Assembly: GCF_003344785.1 (NCBI RefSeq)
Contig: NZ_QPMK01000002.1
Location: 124,001-188,000 of the forward strand
Direction: 5' to 3'
DNA: 64,000 nucleotides
DNA from: Thalassococcus profundi
Lineage (GTDB): Bacteria > Pseudomonadota > Alphaproteobacteria > Rhodobacterales > Rhodobacteraceae
Within the stretch, counting starts at the first letter, position 1. Each line of letters starts with the position of its first letter. The position numbers and the translations under genes are program-made. Shown here piece by piece: positions 16,743 to 25,186 of this stretch. Under the pieces are notes generated by a model. It did no database searches. It was given only the letters and a program-made list of their open reading frames with translations, and was not told where the DNA came from.

Positions 16743-18239
16743 ATGTTTGAAAATCTCTCCGAACGCCTCTCCGGCGTCTTCGATCGGCTGACCAAACAGG
16801 GCGCGCTGTCCGAGGATGACGTGAAGACCGCCCTGCGCGAGGTCCGCGTCGCCCTGCTCGAGGCCGACGTGTCGCTGCCGGTGGCGCGCGATTTCGTCAA
16901 GGCGGTTCAGGACAAGGCGACAGGGCAAGCGGTGACGAAATCGGTCACCCCCGGCCAGCAGGTCGTCAAGATCGTGCATGACGAGCTGATTGCGGTGCTG
17001 CAGGGCGAAGGCGAGCCGGGTGCCCTGCGCATCGACAACGCCCCCGCGCCGATCCTGATGGTCGGCCTGCAGGGCGGCGGCAAGACCACGACCACCGCCA
17101 AGCTCGCCAAGCGGCTGAAGGACCGCGACAACAAGAAGGTCCTGATGGCCTCGCTCGACGTCAACCGCCCCGCGGCGATGGAGCAGCTGCAGATTCTCGG
17201 CACCCAGATCGGCGTCGACACCCTGCCCATCGTCAAGGGCGAAAACCCGGTGCAGATCGCCAAACGCGCCAAGACGCAAGCCTCCCTGGGCGGCTACGAC
17301 GTCTACATGCTGGACACCGCCGGGCGGCTTTCCATCGACGAAGAGCTGATGGCCCAGGTCGAGGCGGTGCGCGACGTCGCCAATCCGCGCGAGACGCTGC
17401 TGGTCGTCGATGGCCTCACCGGCCAGGACGCCGTGCACACGGCGGAAAATTTCGACAGTCGTATTGGCATCACCGGCGTCGTGCTGACCCGGATGGATGG
17501 CGACGGCCGCGGCGGCGCGGCGCTTTCGATGCGCGCGGTCACCGGCAAGCCGATCAAGTTCGTGGGCCTTGGCGAAAAGCTCGACGCGCTGGAGACGTTC
17601 GAGCCCGACCGCATCGCCGGTCGCATCCTTGGCATGGGCGACATCGTGGCGCTGGTCGAGAAGGCGCAACAGACGATCGAGGCCGAACAGGCCGAGCGCA
17701 TGATGAAGCGCTTCCAGAAGGGTCAGTTCAACATGAACGACCTGAAGATGCAGCTCGAGCAGATGATGAAGATGGGCGGCATGGAAGGCATGATGTCGAT
17801 GATGCCGGGCATGGGCAAGATGTCCAAGCAGATGAACGACGCCGGTCTCGACGACAAGATCCTCAACCAGCAGGTCGCGCTGATCAATTCGATGACCAAG
17901 CGCGAACGTGCCAATCCCCAGATCCTGCAGGCCAGCCGCAAGAAACGCATCGCCAAGGGTGCCGGCATGGAGGTTTCGGACCTCAACAAGCTGCTCAAGA
18001 TGCACCGCCAGATGTCCGACATGATGAAGAAGATGGGCAAGATGGGCAAAGGCGGCATGATGAAACAGGCCATGAAGGGCATGTTCGGCAAGGGCGGCCC
18101 GTCGCCCGAGGACATGGCCGCGGGCATGGACCCCAAGGCGCTGGAAGCGGCCGCGCGCCAGATGGGCGGCAAGATGCCCGGCATGGGCGGCGGCGCGGGC
18201 CTGCCGCCGGGACTGTCGGGCTTTGGCAAGAAGAAGTGA
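16743..18239 (+). CDS. ffh: Signal recognition particle protein Ffh
   Basis: A 498-residue SRP54-type GTPase that with 4.5S RNA delivers inner-membrane proteins to FtsY/SecYEG. N and G domains: 'LREVRVALLEADVSLPVARDF', G1 'GLQGGGKTTTTAKLA' (about 103-117), 'DTAGRL' and 'LTRMDGDGRGGAALS'; then 'FVGLGEKLDALE'. The C-terminal M domain is methionine-rich (many MM and MGKM groups after residue 320) and binds RNA and signal peptides. The tail 'GMGGGAGLPPGLSGFGKKK' is longer than E. coli Ffh. Start at 16743 has GAAGGAGG upstream; the longer frame before it is not homologous. Confidence 0.98.
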   Translation: MFENLSERLSGVFDRLTKQGALSEDDVKTALREVRVALLEADVSLPVARDFVKAVQDKATGQAVTKSVTPGQQVVKIVHDELIAVLQGEGEPGALRIDNAPAPILMVGLQGGGKTTTTAKLAKRLKDRDNKKVLMASLDVNRPAAMEQLQILGTQIGVDTLPIVKGENPVQIAKRAKTQASLGGYDVYMLDTAGRLSIDEELMAQVEAVRDVANPRETLLVVDGLTGQDAVHTAENFDSRIGITGVVLTRMDGDGRGGAALSMRAVTGKPIKFVGLGEKLDALETFEPDRIAGRILGMGDIVALVEKAQQTIEAEQAERMMKRFQKGQFNMNDLKMQLEQMMKMGGMEGMMSMMPGMGKMSKQMNDAGLDDKILNQQVALINSMTKRERANPQILQASRKKRIAKGAGMEVSDLNKLLKMHRQMSDMMKKMGKMGKGGMMKQAMKGMFGKGGPSPEDMAAGMDPKALEAAARQMGGKMPGMGGGAGLPPGLSGFGKKK

Positions 18240-18312
18240 TGCGGCTTGGCGCGCATATCCCTGTCTCTGACCGGCCAGCGCGTGCTGCCGCCGGGCCGGC
18301 GGCGCGCGTCTC

Positions 18313-18352
18313 TGCTTCATCTTGCCGGATAAACTCCCGCCGGAGGCATCCC
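18313..18352. repeat. Dispersed intergenic element (copy 2)
   Basis: CTTCATCTTG followed by ATAAACTCCCGCCGGAGG resembles the start of the 9591 copy. A CTCCCGCCGGAG short palindrome is included. Located between ffh and the GNAT cluster. Confidence 0.4.
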
Positions 18353-18399
18353 GCCCGCGCCAATGGCGCAACCGCCGAACAGACTGCCCGAGGCCTGTC

Positions 18400-18948
18400 A
18401 TGAGCCTCACCAACGCACCCCGGCTCGACACCGAACGCCTGATCCTGCGCGGACCGGAGAAATCCGACGCCCCCGCGATCATGGGCTTTCTCATGGATTC
18501 CGAACGCAGCGCAGGCTTCGGCCACATCCCCGGCCGCGGCGATGCATGGCGTTGGTTCGCCATGCTGGTCGGCCACTGGCATTGGCACGGCTACGGCTAT
18601 TTCGTGATCGAAGACCGCGAGACCGGCGCACCGGCTGGCATCTCGGGCGTCTGGAACCCCGAGACCTGGCCCGAGCCGGAGCTGGGCTGGGTGGTCTTCG
18701 ACGGTTACGAGGGCCGCGGCATCGCCTTCGAGGCGGCGACCCGCGTCCGGACCTACGCCTACACGGACCTGGGCATGACCACGCTGACCTCGAACATCGT
18801 GCCGTCCAACACCCGGTCCAAAGCGCTGGCCACCCGGCTGGGCGCGGTCTACGAGCGGACCTATCACAACGAGAACATGGGCGAGGACGAGCTTTGGCGG
18901 CACCCCTCGGCGGCGGCGCTCGGCTTCGGTCGGAGGGCGCAGGCGTGA
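18400..18948 (+). CDS. GNAT family N-acetyltransferase (cluster copy 1)
   Basis: A 182-residue member of the RimJ/RimL-like GNAT acetyltransferases, which acetylate protein N-termini, antibiotics or metabolites with acetyl-CoA. It has the N-terminal strand 'LDTERLILRGPEKSD' and the acetyl-CoA site 'ELGWVVFDGYEGRGIAFEAATRVRTYAY' with Q/R-x-x-G-x-A/G type GRGIA, then the C-terminal 'PSNTRSKALATRLGAVYE'. The ATG at 18400 is preferred to longer in-frame starts. It is first in a chain of four GNAT genes linked by stop-start overlaps. Substrate unknown. Confidence 0.9.
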   Translation: MSLTNAPRLDTERLILRGPEKSDAPAIMGFLMDSERSAGFGHIPGRGDAWRWFAMLVGHWHWHGYGYFVIEDRETGAPAGISGVWNPETWPEPELGWVVFDGYEGRGIAFEAATRVRTYAYTDLGMTTLTSNIVPSNTRSKALATRLGAVYERTYHNENMGEDELWRHPSAAALGFGRRAQA

Positions 18949-19451
18949 CCATCCCCGTGATCGAGACCCAGAACCTCCGCCTGCGCGGTCCGAAACTTTC
19001 GGATTTCGATGCGCTCTGCGCCTATTTCTCCGAACCGCGCAGCGCCTTCAACGGCGGTCCGCTGGACGCCGAAGGCGCGTGGCGGGTCCTGACCTCCGCC
19101 GCCGGCGCCTGGCAGTTACGCGGCTACGGGCTCTGGTTCGTGACACCGAAGGACGACGACACCTTCATCGGCTTTGCCGGCGTCTTCCACAACTTCGACT
19201 GGCCCGAGCCTGAACTCGGCTACGGCATCGGCGGCGCCCAAGAAGGCAAGGGCGTGGCCTTCGAAGCGGTGACGGCGGCGCGGCAGGCGGCGGCCACGCA
19301 TTTCGGCCTCACCCGTCTGCCCAGCTTCATCGCGCCGACAAACGCCCGCTCCATCGCGCTCGCCACCCGGCTCGGCGCCATCCGCGAGGATGACATCACC
19401 CTGCGCGGCGACACCGCCCGGGTCTACCGCCACCCCGAGGTCGCGCCATGA
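18945..19451 (+). CDS. GNAT family N-acetyltransferase (cluster copy 2)
   Basis: A 168-residue GNAT protein starting at a GTG that overlaps the preceding stop (GTGA), with GGAGGGCG upstream. It shares with its neighbours the pattern 'IETQNLRLRGPKLSDFDAL', 'FNGGPLDAEGAWRVL', 'WPEPELGYGIGGAQEGKGVAFEAV' and 'PTNARSIALATRLGAIRE', which are the substrate lid, acetyl-CoA loop and Asn/Ser/Leu-containing C-terminal helix of the family. The tandem order and shared blocks point to duplication. Substrate unknown. Confidence 0.9.
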   Translation: MTIPVIETQNLRLRGPKLSDFDALCAYFSEPRSAFNGGPLDAEGAWRVLTSAAGAWQLRGYGLWFVTPKDDDTFIGFAGVFHNFDWPEPELGYGIGGAQEGKGVAFEAVTAARQAAATHFGLTRLPSFIAPTNARSIALATRLGAIREDDITLRGDTARVYRHPEVAP

Positions 19452-20032
19452 CCGCGCCGGTGGAACAGCACCGCCCCGGCATCGCCGCGCGGCATGCCGC
19501 CCGCCTGGGCGGCCAGATCGCGACGCTGGACACGCGGCGGCTGCAACTGCGCGGGCCGCGCATCTACGATTTCGACGCCTTCGCCGGGATCATGTGTTCG
19601 GACCGGGCGATCCACATGGACGGCCCGATGACCCGCGACGCGGCCTGGAGCGAGTTCACGCAATACGTGGCGCTCTGGCTGCTGCACGGCCACGGGCTCT
19701 GGACCATCGACGCACAGACGCAGCCCTCGGCGGGTTTCGCGCTGCTGGGCATGGAATATGCCGATCCGGAACCCGAACTGGGCCTGTTCCTGACCGCCGA
19801 AGCCGAGGGCCAGGGTTATGCCCAAGAGGCGGCCGAAGCCGTCCTGACCTATGCCTTCGAAACGCTGAAATGGGACAGCTGCGCCAGTTACGTGGCGCAG
19901 GGCAACAGCCGCTGCATCGCGTTGATGGACCGTCTGGGGGCCTTCCGCGACGAAACGGCCGAAGCCGAACTCGGCCAGGTCGACCTCTGCGTGTTCCGCC
20001 ACGCCCCGCGCCAGGAGGAGGCCGTAGCATGA
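19448..20032 (+). CDS. GNAT family N-acetyltransferase (cluster copy 3)
   Basis: A 194-residue GNAT protein whose ATG overlaps the previous stop by four bases (ATGA). A 25-residue N-terminal extension precedes 'LDTRRLQLRGPRIYDFDAFA'. The acetyl-CoA loop is the divergent 'LGLFLTAEAEGQGYAQEAAEAVLTYAF' and the C-terminal helix is 'GNSRCIALMDRLGAFRD'. It is the most divergent of the four. Substrate unknown. Confidence 0.9.
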   Translation: MTAPVEQHRPGIAARHAARLGGQIATLDTRRLQLRGPRIYDFDAFAGIMCSDRAIHMDGPMTRDAAWSEFTQYVALWLLHGHGLWTIDAQTQPSAGFALLGMEYADPEPELGLFLTAEAEGQGYAQEAAEAVLTYAFETLKWDSCASYVAQGNSRCIALMDRLGAFRDETAEAELGQVDLCVFRHAPRQEEAVA

Positions 20033-20628
20033 CGGCCATCCCCGAACTCACCACGCGGCGGCTGGTCCTGCGCGGACCCGAGGCCGCGGATTATCCCGAC
20101 TTCAAGGCCACGTTCAGCTCGTACCGGTCGCGCTTCATGGGCGGACCGCTCAACGCCTACGAGGCCTGGATGCTCTATGCCGCCGAGATCGGGCATTGGG
20201 ACATCCGCGGCTTCGGCATGTGGATGATCCACCTCGCCGACACCGGCGAAACCGTCGGCATGGCGGGTGGCTGGTTCCCGGCGAAATGGCCGGAAAGGGA
20301 ACTGGCCTGGATCATCTGGCCCGACCGCGCCGGTAAGGGCTACGCGCTCGAAGCGATGCACAGGGTGCGCCGCTACGTCTACGAGGTGCTGGGGTGGGAG
20401 ACGGCGGTCAGCTACATCGACCCCAAGAACCTCGACAGCATCCGCCTGGCCGAACGCCTGGGCGCGAAGAAGGACCACGAGGCCGCGACCGTGGACGGCA
20501 CCGACGCCTGCTACCGCCACCCGTTGCCGGAAAAGCTGGCGGGAAGCCAGATCGCCCACGGGATCGAGATGGAAATCGCCAATTACATCGACCCGCTTTT
20601 CAAGCCGAAGGGGTTTGCCATTGACTGA
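20029..20628 (+). CDS. GNAT family N-acetyltransferase (cluster copy 4)
   Basis: A 199-residue GNAT protein with strong AGGAGGAGG ribosome site and ATGA overlap with copy 3. Motifs: 'LTTRRLVLRGPEAADYPDF', 'FMGGPLNAYEAWMLY', 'ELAWIIWPDRAGKGYALEAMHRVRRYVYE' and 'PKNLDSIRLAERLGAKKD'. Its C-terminal tail ('[16 protein letters not shown]') extends beyond the GNAT fold. The stop overlaps the start of the chorismate mutase gene. Confidence 0.9.
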   Translation: MTAIPELTTRRLVLRGPEAADYPDFKATFSSYRSRFMGGPLNAYEAWMLYAAEIGHWDIRGFGMWMIHLADTGETVGMAGGWFPAKWPERELAWIIWPDRAGKGYALEAMHRVRRYVYEVLGWETAVSYIDPKNLDSIRLAERLGAKKDHEAATVDGTDACYRHPLPEKLAGSQIAHGIEMEIANYIDPLFKPKGFAID

Positions 20629-20947
20629 CATGCACACATCCGCCGCCACCTCTTCGGACGCCGCGACCCGCGCAGCAGAGGTTCTGAAAGGCCACCGCGA
20701 GTCGATCGACCGTCTGGACGCGATCCTCGTCTTCACCCTGGCCGAGCGGTTCAAGCACACCCAGGCCGTGGGCGTCCTCAAGGCGCAGCACGACCTGCCC
20801 CCCTCTGATCCGTCGCGCGAAAGCAAACAGATCGCGCGGCTTCAGGATTTGGCTGTTCAGGCCGATCTCGACCCTGAATTCGCCAAGGCCTTCCTGAATT
20901 TCATCATTCAGGAAGTCATCAAGCACCACGAGAAGCACCAATCCTGA
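20621..20947 (+). CDS. Chorismate mutase (AroQ class)
   Basis: A helical AroQ-type chorismate mutase of about 105-108 residues that converts chorismate to prephenate, the entry to Phe and Tyr synthesis. Visible are '[37 protein letters not shown]' and '[18 protein letters not shown]', with the Arg, Lys and Gln expected to bind the substrate carboxylates. I favour the TTG at 20621 (AAGGGG six bases upstream, reads M-TD like relatives) over the ATG at 20630. It overlaps the preceding GNAT stop and lies 43 bp upstream of rpsP, a frequent Rhodobacteraceae order. Confidence 0.88.
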   Translation: MTDMHTSAATSSDAATRAAEVLKGHRESIDRLDAILVFTLAERFKHTQAVGVLKAQHDLPPSDPSRESKQIARLQDLAVQADLDPEFAKAFLNFIIQEVIKHHEKHQS

Positions 20948-20990
20948 CGGCACCGACCCGTCATGCGCCATTCTTAAAAGGAGAAACACA

Positions 20991-21359
20991 ATGGCTATCA
21001 AAATTCGTCTCGCCCGCGGCGGCTCCAAGAAACGCCCGCACTACTCGATCGTGGCCGCCGACAGCCGCATGCCGCGCGACGGCCGCTTCATCGAGAAGCT
21101 GGGCACCTACAACCCGCTGCTGCCCAAGGACAGCGAGGACCGCGTGAAGATGAACCTCGAGCGCGTGCAGTACTGGCTGAGCCAGGGCGCCCAGACCACC
21201 GACCGCGTGGCGCGCTTCCTCGAATCCGCAGGCGTCAAGGACAAGGCCGAGCGCAACAACCCCAAGAAGGGCACTCCCGGCAAGGCCGCGCAGGAACGCG
21301 CGGAGGCCCGCGCCGCCAAGGCCGCGGCCCCGGCCGAGGAAGACGCTGCCGCGGAATAA
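20991..21359 (+). CDS. rpsP: 30S ribosomal protein S16
   Basis: A 122-residue S16, with the signature '[41 protein letters not shown]'. The core is about 80 residues; the rest is an Ala/Lys/Glu-rich C-terminal extension typical of alphaproteobacteria. The ribosome site AAAGGAGAAA precedes the ATG. In many bacteria rpsP, rimM, trmD and rplS form one operon; here an outer-membrane protein gene and a terminator separate rpsP from rimM. Confidence 0.99.
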   Translation: MAIKIRLARGGSKKRPHYSIVAADSRMPRDGRFIEKLGTYNPLLPKDSEDRVKMNLERVQYWLSQGAQTTDRVARFLESAGVKDKAERNNPKKGTPGKAAQERAEARAAKAAAPAEEDAAAE

Positions 21360-21400
21360 GCGGCGGCCCGCCAGTCCGTTTATTGCGCAGCACATCAAAG

Positions 21401-21431
21401 GGCGCGCGGGGCTTCCTCGCGCGTCTTTTTC
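21401..21431 (+). terminator. Rho-independent terminator after rpsP
   Basis: Stem CGCGCGGGG / CCTCGCGCG (21403-21411 and 21415-21423, one G-U pair) with a tight loop, followed by TCTTTTT. It ends the ffh-GNAT-chorismate mutase-rpsP region. Confidence 0.85.
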
Positions 21432-21613
21432 GTGGTTGGCTGGGCCTGTGGCGCCGCCCGGACCGCAGCGCTTGTGGCAGGAGGGCACTCGCGCTATTTT
21501 GGTCACGCTTCAGTGCAAATGACCGTGGCCAGCTTGCTTGGCGCCACAGGTGATTTATGTGCCAGTAAAGGGAGCGCACTGCTGCGTTATCCCTGAGTGA
21601 AGAAGGGTCATCC

Positions 21614-22435
21614 ATGTCGCGCATCGCTGCCGCTTTTGCCGTCACCGCCTCTCTGGTCGCTGCCCCGGTTTTCGCCGCGGGTCCCGACATGACCATGTCC
21701 GATCCGGTGATGGTCGCTCCGGCGCCCGCGCCGCAAGGGCCGGCACTGGCGTTTTCCCTGCGTGGCGGTGTGGCGGGCAACCCGGCCTATCTCGGCTCCG
21801 ACGAATACAGGGCCGGTCCCGACCTCGGTTTCAAATTTCACTACCTGCGCCTGCCCAACGGGTTCGAACTGGGCAATCCCGATCCCTGGGCCGACAACCT
21901 GGGCTGGGACGTGCACGGGTCGTTCAATGTCATCGGCGAGCGTGATCCCGACGACTACAACGAGCTGGGCAATCTCGACTCGGTCGACACCGCCGTCGAA
22001 CTGGGCCTTGGCGTCGGCTACACCGCACCCAACTTCAGCGCCTTCGCGGATGTGCGCCGCGGTTTCGGCGGCCACGAAGGCGTGGTGGCCGAGCTGGGCG
22101 CCGACGCGATTCTGCGCCCGTCGGACCGTCTGACGCTGACGATGGGTCCGCGCCTGATGTGGGGCAACGACGAATTCAACGACACCTATTTCGGCGTGCC
22201 CGCCTCGCGCGCCACCGCCAACCTGCCCGCCTACGATGCCGACGGCGGACTGGTCAGTGCCGGCGTGGAATTCGGCGCCACCTACCAGCTGAACGACACC
22301 TGGGGCCTGGAAAGCGCGCTGACCTACGACCGTCTTACCAACGATGCCGAGGACAGCCCGATCGTGCGCAATGGCTCCGAAGACCAGTGGGGCATCCGCT
22401 TCGGCGTGACCCGCGTCATCCGTCTGGGCTTCTGA
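21614..22435 (+). CDS. MipA/OmpV family outer-membrane protein
   Basis: A 273-residue beta-barrel protein: signal peptide ([22 protein letters not shown]), short acidic/Pro linker, then strands with '[24 protein letters not shown]', '[19 protein letters not shown]' (the family's hallmark) and a C-terminal Phe ('VIRLGF'). Members act in peptidoglycan-scaffold or envelope-stress contexts; for most the function is unclear. It stands between rpsP and rimM, interrupting a usually contiguous operon, with its own upstream region of about 180 bp. Confidence 0.85.
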   Translation: MSRIAAAFAVTASLVAAPVFAAGPDMTMSDPVMVAPAPAPQGPALAFSLRGGVAGNPAYLGSDEYRAGPDLGFKFHYLRLPNGFELGNPDPWADNLGWDVHGSFNVIGERDPDDYNELGNLDSVDTAVELGLGVGYTAPNFSAFADVRRGFGGHEGVVAELGADAILRPSDRLTLTMGPRLMWGNDEFNDTYFGVPASRATANLPAYDADGGLVSAGVEFGATYQLNDTWGLESALTYDRLTNDAEDSPIVRNGSEDQWGIRFGVTRVIRLGF

Positions 22436-22509
22436 ACCGCGCGACCGGTTGCCCTTGTCGCCCCCGGCTTGCTAAGCAGGGGCGGCAACATCGAGGCGAG
22501 GAGCCCCTC

Positions 22510-23019
22510 TTGAGCGATCTGATCTGTGTCGGCGCCATCGCGGGCGCCTTCGGCGTCCAGGGCGAGGTACGGATCAAGAGCTTTACCGCCGATCCCGAAG
22601 CCATCGCCGATTACGCGCCCCTCACTTCCGAGGACGGCAGCCGCAGCTTCGACGTGCAACTGACCCGCGCCATCGCGCAGGGTTTCGCCGCGCGCCTCTC
22701 CGGCGTGCGCAGCAAGGAAGAGGCAGACGCTCTCAAGGGCCTGCGGCTGTTCGCGCCGCGCGACCGCCTGCCCGCCCTGCCAGACGACGAATTCTATCAT
22801 GCCGACCTGATCGGCCTCGCGGTCTTCGACACCGGCGGCAAGCAACTGGGCACGGTCAAGGCGGTTCTGAACCACGGCGCGTCCGATCTGCTCGAGGTGC
22901 AGGTGCCCGGCGCCAGCGCCACGGTGCTGGTGCCCTTCACCCTGGCGGTGGTGCCGACGGTCGACCTTGCGTCGGGCCGCATCGTCGCCGACCCGCCCGA
23001 CGGCCTGTTCGAGGCATGA
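22510..23019 (+). CDS. rimM: Ribosome maturation factor RimM
   Basis: A 169-residue 30S maturation factor that binds S19 and processes the 16S head domain. N-terminal RimM domain '[25 protein letters not shown]', then the C-terminal PRC-barrel ('[36 protein letters not shown]', '[23 protein letters not shown]'). The start is a TTG at 22510 with GAGGCGAGGAG upstream, as the longer frame reads through the preceding gene's region. Next to it lie a sulfotransferase-like gene and an unknown gene, then trmD. Confidence 0.96.
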   Translation: MSDLICVGAIAGAFGVQGEVRIKSFTADPEAIADYAPLTSEDGSRSFDVQLTRAIAQGFAARLSGVRSKEEADALKGLRLFAPRDRLPALPDDEFYHADLIGLAVFDTGGKQLGTVKAVLNHGASDLLEVQVPGASATVLVPFTLAVVPTVDLASGRIVADPPDGLFEA

Positions 23020-23029
23020 GCGGCCCGCG

Positions 23030-23845
23030 ATGACGCGGCTGGTCATCCACGTGGGCTTTCACAAGACCGGCACGACGTCGGTGCAGACGCTGCTGCGCGA
23101 GAACCGGGACCTCTTGTCCGAACACCTCGCGATCTACCTGCGCCCGGATTTCGAAGAGCTGGCCGAGACCTGCCGCCGCTATTGCCTGAACCCGAAGCCG
23201 CTGCGCCTGGCCAATGTCGGGCGCGCGGCGCAGGCGTTCTTTGGCACGCTGGCCGCCGACGAGGCGCGGCCGATTTTGATGTCCAGCGAAGACCTGTCGG
23301 GCCTGATGCCCGGACGACGGGACCTTGCCACCTATGCCGCCGCGCCGCACCTGATGCGGGTGATCTGCGAAGCCGCCCGGGCGCGCTTAGGCAAGACGCT
23401 GGACCTCACGCTGTTCTTCTCGACGCGCGAGGCCGACAGCTGGCTGCGCAGCGCCTGGTGGCAGCACCTGCGCGGCACCCGGATGACCGAGGATCTCGAC
23501 AGCTACGCGCAAAGCGCCCGGTCGGCCGCGGATTTCGACACCGTCCTGCAAGAAGTGCAAAGCACCACGCGCGGGGCCGTGGTGACCGCCCTGCCCCTGG
23601 AAGAGAGCCGCGACCTGCCGCAGGGGCCGCTGACGCCGTTGCTGGAGCTGGCGGGCCTGCCGGACGCGGTGCGCGCCCGAATCGAGATGCGTCCGCCCGA
23701 CAACGTCCGGCCCGATCTGGGGCTGGAGCCGGCGTTCCTGGCGCTGAACCGGTCGGGCCTGCACATGAAGGACCTCGCCGAGATCAAGGCGCGAATCCTG
23801 AAAATGACCGCGACCCGCCAACGCAGGGACAATGACCCGGACTGA
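23030..23845 (+). CDS. Sulfotransferase-like P-loop protein
   Basis: A 271-residue protein starting 11 bases after rimM. The opening 'MTRLVIHVGFHKTGTTSVQ' matches the 5'-phosphosulfate-binding loop of sulfotransferase-family proteins, with the catalytic-type His/Lys, and a later 'DLTLFFSTREADSWLRSAWW' stretch could be the 3'-phosphate region. I see no signal peptide. The rest is not recognised. It could sulfate a glycan or be a nucleotide-binding relative of other function. The second such gene in the window (see 7443). Confidence 0.6.
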   Translation: MTRLVIHVGFHKTGTTSVQTLLRENRDLLSEHLAIYLRPDFEELAETCRRYCLNPKPLRLANVGRAAQAFFGTLAADEARPILMSSEDLSGLMPGRRDLATYAAAPHLMRVICEAARARLGKTLDLTLFFSTREADSWLRSAWWQHLRGTRMTEDLDSYAQSARSAADFDTVLQEVQSTTRGAVVTALPLEESRDLPQGPLTPLLELAGLPDAVRARIEMRPPDNVRPDLGLEPAFLALNRSGLHMKDLAEIKARILKMTATRQRRDNDPD

Positions 23846-25109
23846 GCCGGGATTGTTGCGACTCCCTCAAAACTCCCATGCCGTGCCCGGTTTTTGCCAC
23901 ATTCCGGCAGCAGGGTCGCCCGTGACTGTGCAAGTTGGGCTGGCCGTGAATTACATTACGCAAAGACTTTTCCTGTCCGGGCTGGTACTGATGCCCGCGA
24001 TCGCCTGCCTGCTGGTGCCGGATGCCCTGCGCCTGCAGGTCTTCGACGCCCTGGGCGTGACCGGAACCCTCCTGCTGTGGAGCCTGCTGACCGCACTAGT
24101 CGTCCACGCGGCGACCCGCATGCCCGCACGGGTCGAGCGTCCTGCCTATCAGAACGAGGCGCCGGTGCTGCTCCGCCGCGGGGTACTGGGATCTCCGGAC
24201 CTCGCCCTGCCCGGCCCAAAGACGATGCGCGAGACGCTGGGCGTGGTGTTGTCCCAGGCCGACATGCCGCCGCCGCAAGACGGTCCCGAGTCCGCCGACC
24301 GCGCACTTGGCCTTGCGCTCGGGCGGCTGATCGAGGCCTGGAACGCGCCGACCCTGCATGCGCAAAGCGACGCGCGCCTGGCCGAACTCTTCCTTTTCTA
24401 CCAGCTTCTGACGCGGCGCGCCGACGAGGCAGGCGCGCTGGCGCAGCTTTTCGCACGGCCCGACGTGGTGCTCGAGATCCGCGACCAGATCGCCACGATC
24501 CGCAAGCGCCGCGCGGCCTTTGACAAGCAGAACAACGCCTTTGCCGCGAACCAGACCGCCTGGGAGGAGCAGGGCGAGGCCGACCGGCCCGCGGCGCTGC
24601 TGACCGCCCTGCGAGGGCTGGTCCATCCCGACATCGACCTCTGGCACAAGGTCGTGACCGAACACGATCCGCACGATGCAGCCCAGCGCGAAGCCGCGCT
24701 GTGGTGCGTCCGCCAGCCCGACTGCGACCGCGCGACGGTGGCCTGCTTCCTCGCCTATGCCGCGGCCGACGGCCTGCTTGCAGCGGCGGCACGGCGCGGC
24801 GACCGGGCCTGGCTCTCCGGGGTGCAATCCGTCGTGGATGGCTGGAACGCGGGCCGCTACACCCGGCGCGAACTCGGGCTGTCCCCCTCGGACAGCCTGA
24901 GCGCGATGGCACCGGTCTTTTCCAACGCGCTGGACCAGGTGGCCGAAGCCACGGGCAGCACGCGTTGGGCCACACCGCGGGGAGCCTTTGCCGAATACAC
25001 CGGCCGCAAACCGCGCCCGCGCGATCACTGGTGTCTGCGCACCGGGCGACTCCTGCGCGCGCCGCGCCGGACCGACTACTTCGACCAGGGCGTCGCATCC
25101 GCCGCCTGA
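23832..25109 (+). CDS. Unknown protein with two N-terminal membrane segments
   Basis: A 425-residue protein not assigned to a family. Hydrophobic stretches around residues 45-63 and 74-94 suggest two membrane helices; the rest is soluble, helical and Ala/Arg/Asp-rich, ending in a basic 'GRKPRPRDHW'. A cytoplasmic domain anchored to the membrane is likely. The ATG at 23832 overlaps the previous gene by 14 bases and has AGGGAC upstream; GTG starts at 23922 or 23946 are possible alternatives and would still keep the membrane helices. Its stop codon lies within a hairpin. Probably co-transcribed with rimM. Confidence 0.65.
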   Translation: MTRTEPGLLRLPQNSHAVPGFCHIPAAGSPVTVQVGLAVNYITQRLFLSGLVLMPAIACLLVPDALRLQVFDALGVTGTLLLWSLLTALVVHAATRMPARVERPAYQNEAPVLLRRGVLGSPDLALPGPKTMRETLGVVLSQADMPPPQDGPESADRALGLALGRLIEAWNAPTLHAQSDARLAELFLFYQLLTRRADEAGALAQLFARPDVVLEIRDQIATIRKRRAAFDKQNNAFAANQTAWEEQGEADRPAALLTALRGLVHPDIDLWHKVVTEHDPHDAAQREAALWCVRQPDCDRATVACFLAYAAADGLLAAAARRGDRAWLSGVQSVVDGWNAGRYTRRELGLSPSDSLSAMAPVFSNALDQVAEATGSTRWATPRGAFAEYTGRKPRPRDHWCLRTGRLLRAPRRTDYFDQGVASAA

Positions 25110-25131
25110 CACCGGCGGCGGCTTTCCCCTT
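25099..25131 (+). terminator. Hairpin terminator overlapping the stop codon of the unknown gene
   Basis: Stem CCGCCGCC / GGCGGCGG (25099-25106 and 25114-25121) with the TGA stop codon (25107-25109) in the loop, followed by CTTTCCCCTTT. It would end the rimM transcript before trmD. Confidence 0.6.
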
Positions 25132-25159
25132 TGCCATCGGCTGCCCCGGCGGCTAGGGA
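25131..25159 (+). promoter_or_regulatory. Possible trmD promoter
   Basis: TTGCCA (25131-25136) with TAGGGA (25154-25159), 17-base spacing, starting at the end of the terminator. The -10 match is weak. Confidence 0.3.
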
Positions 25160-25186
25160 AGGCCAAGCACCGCAAGCAGGCCCGAC

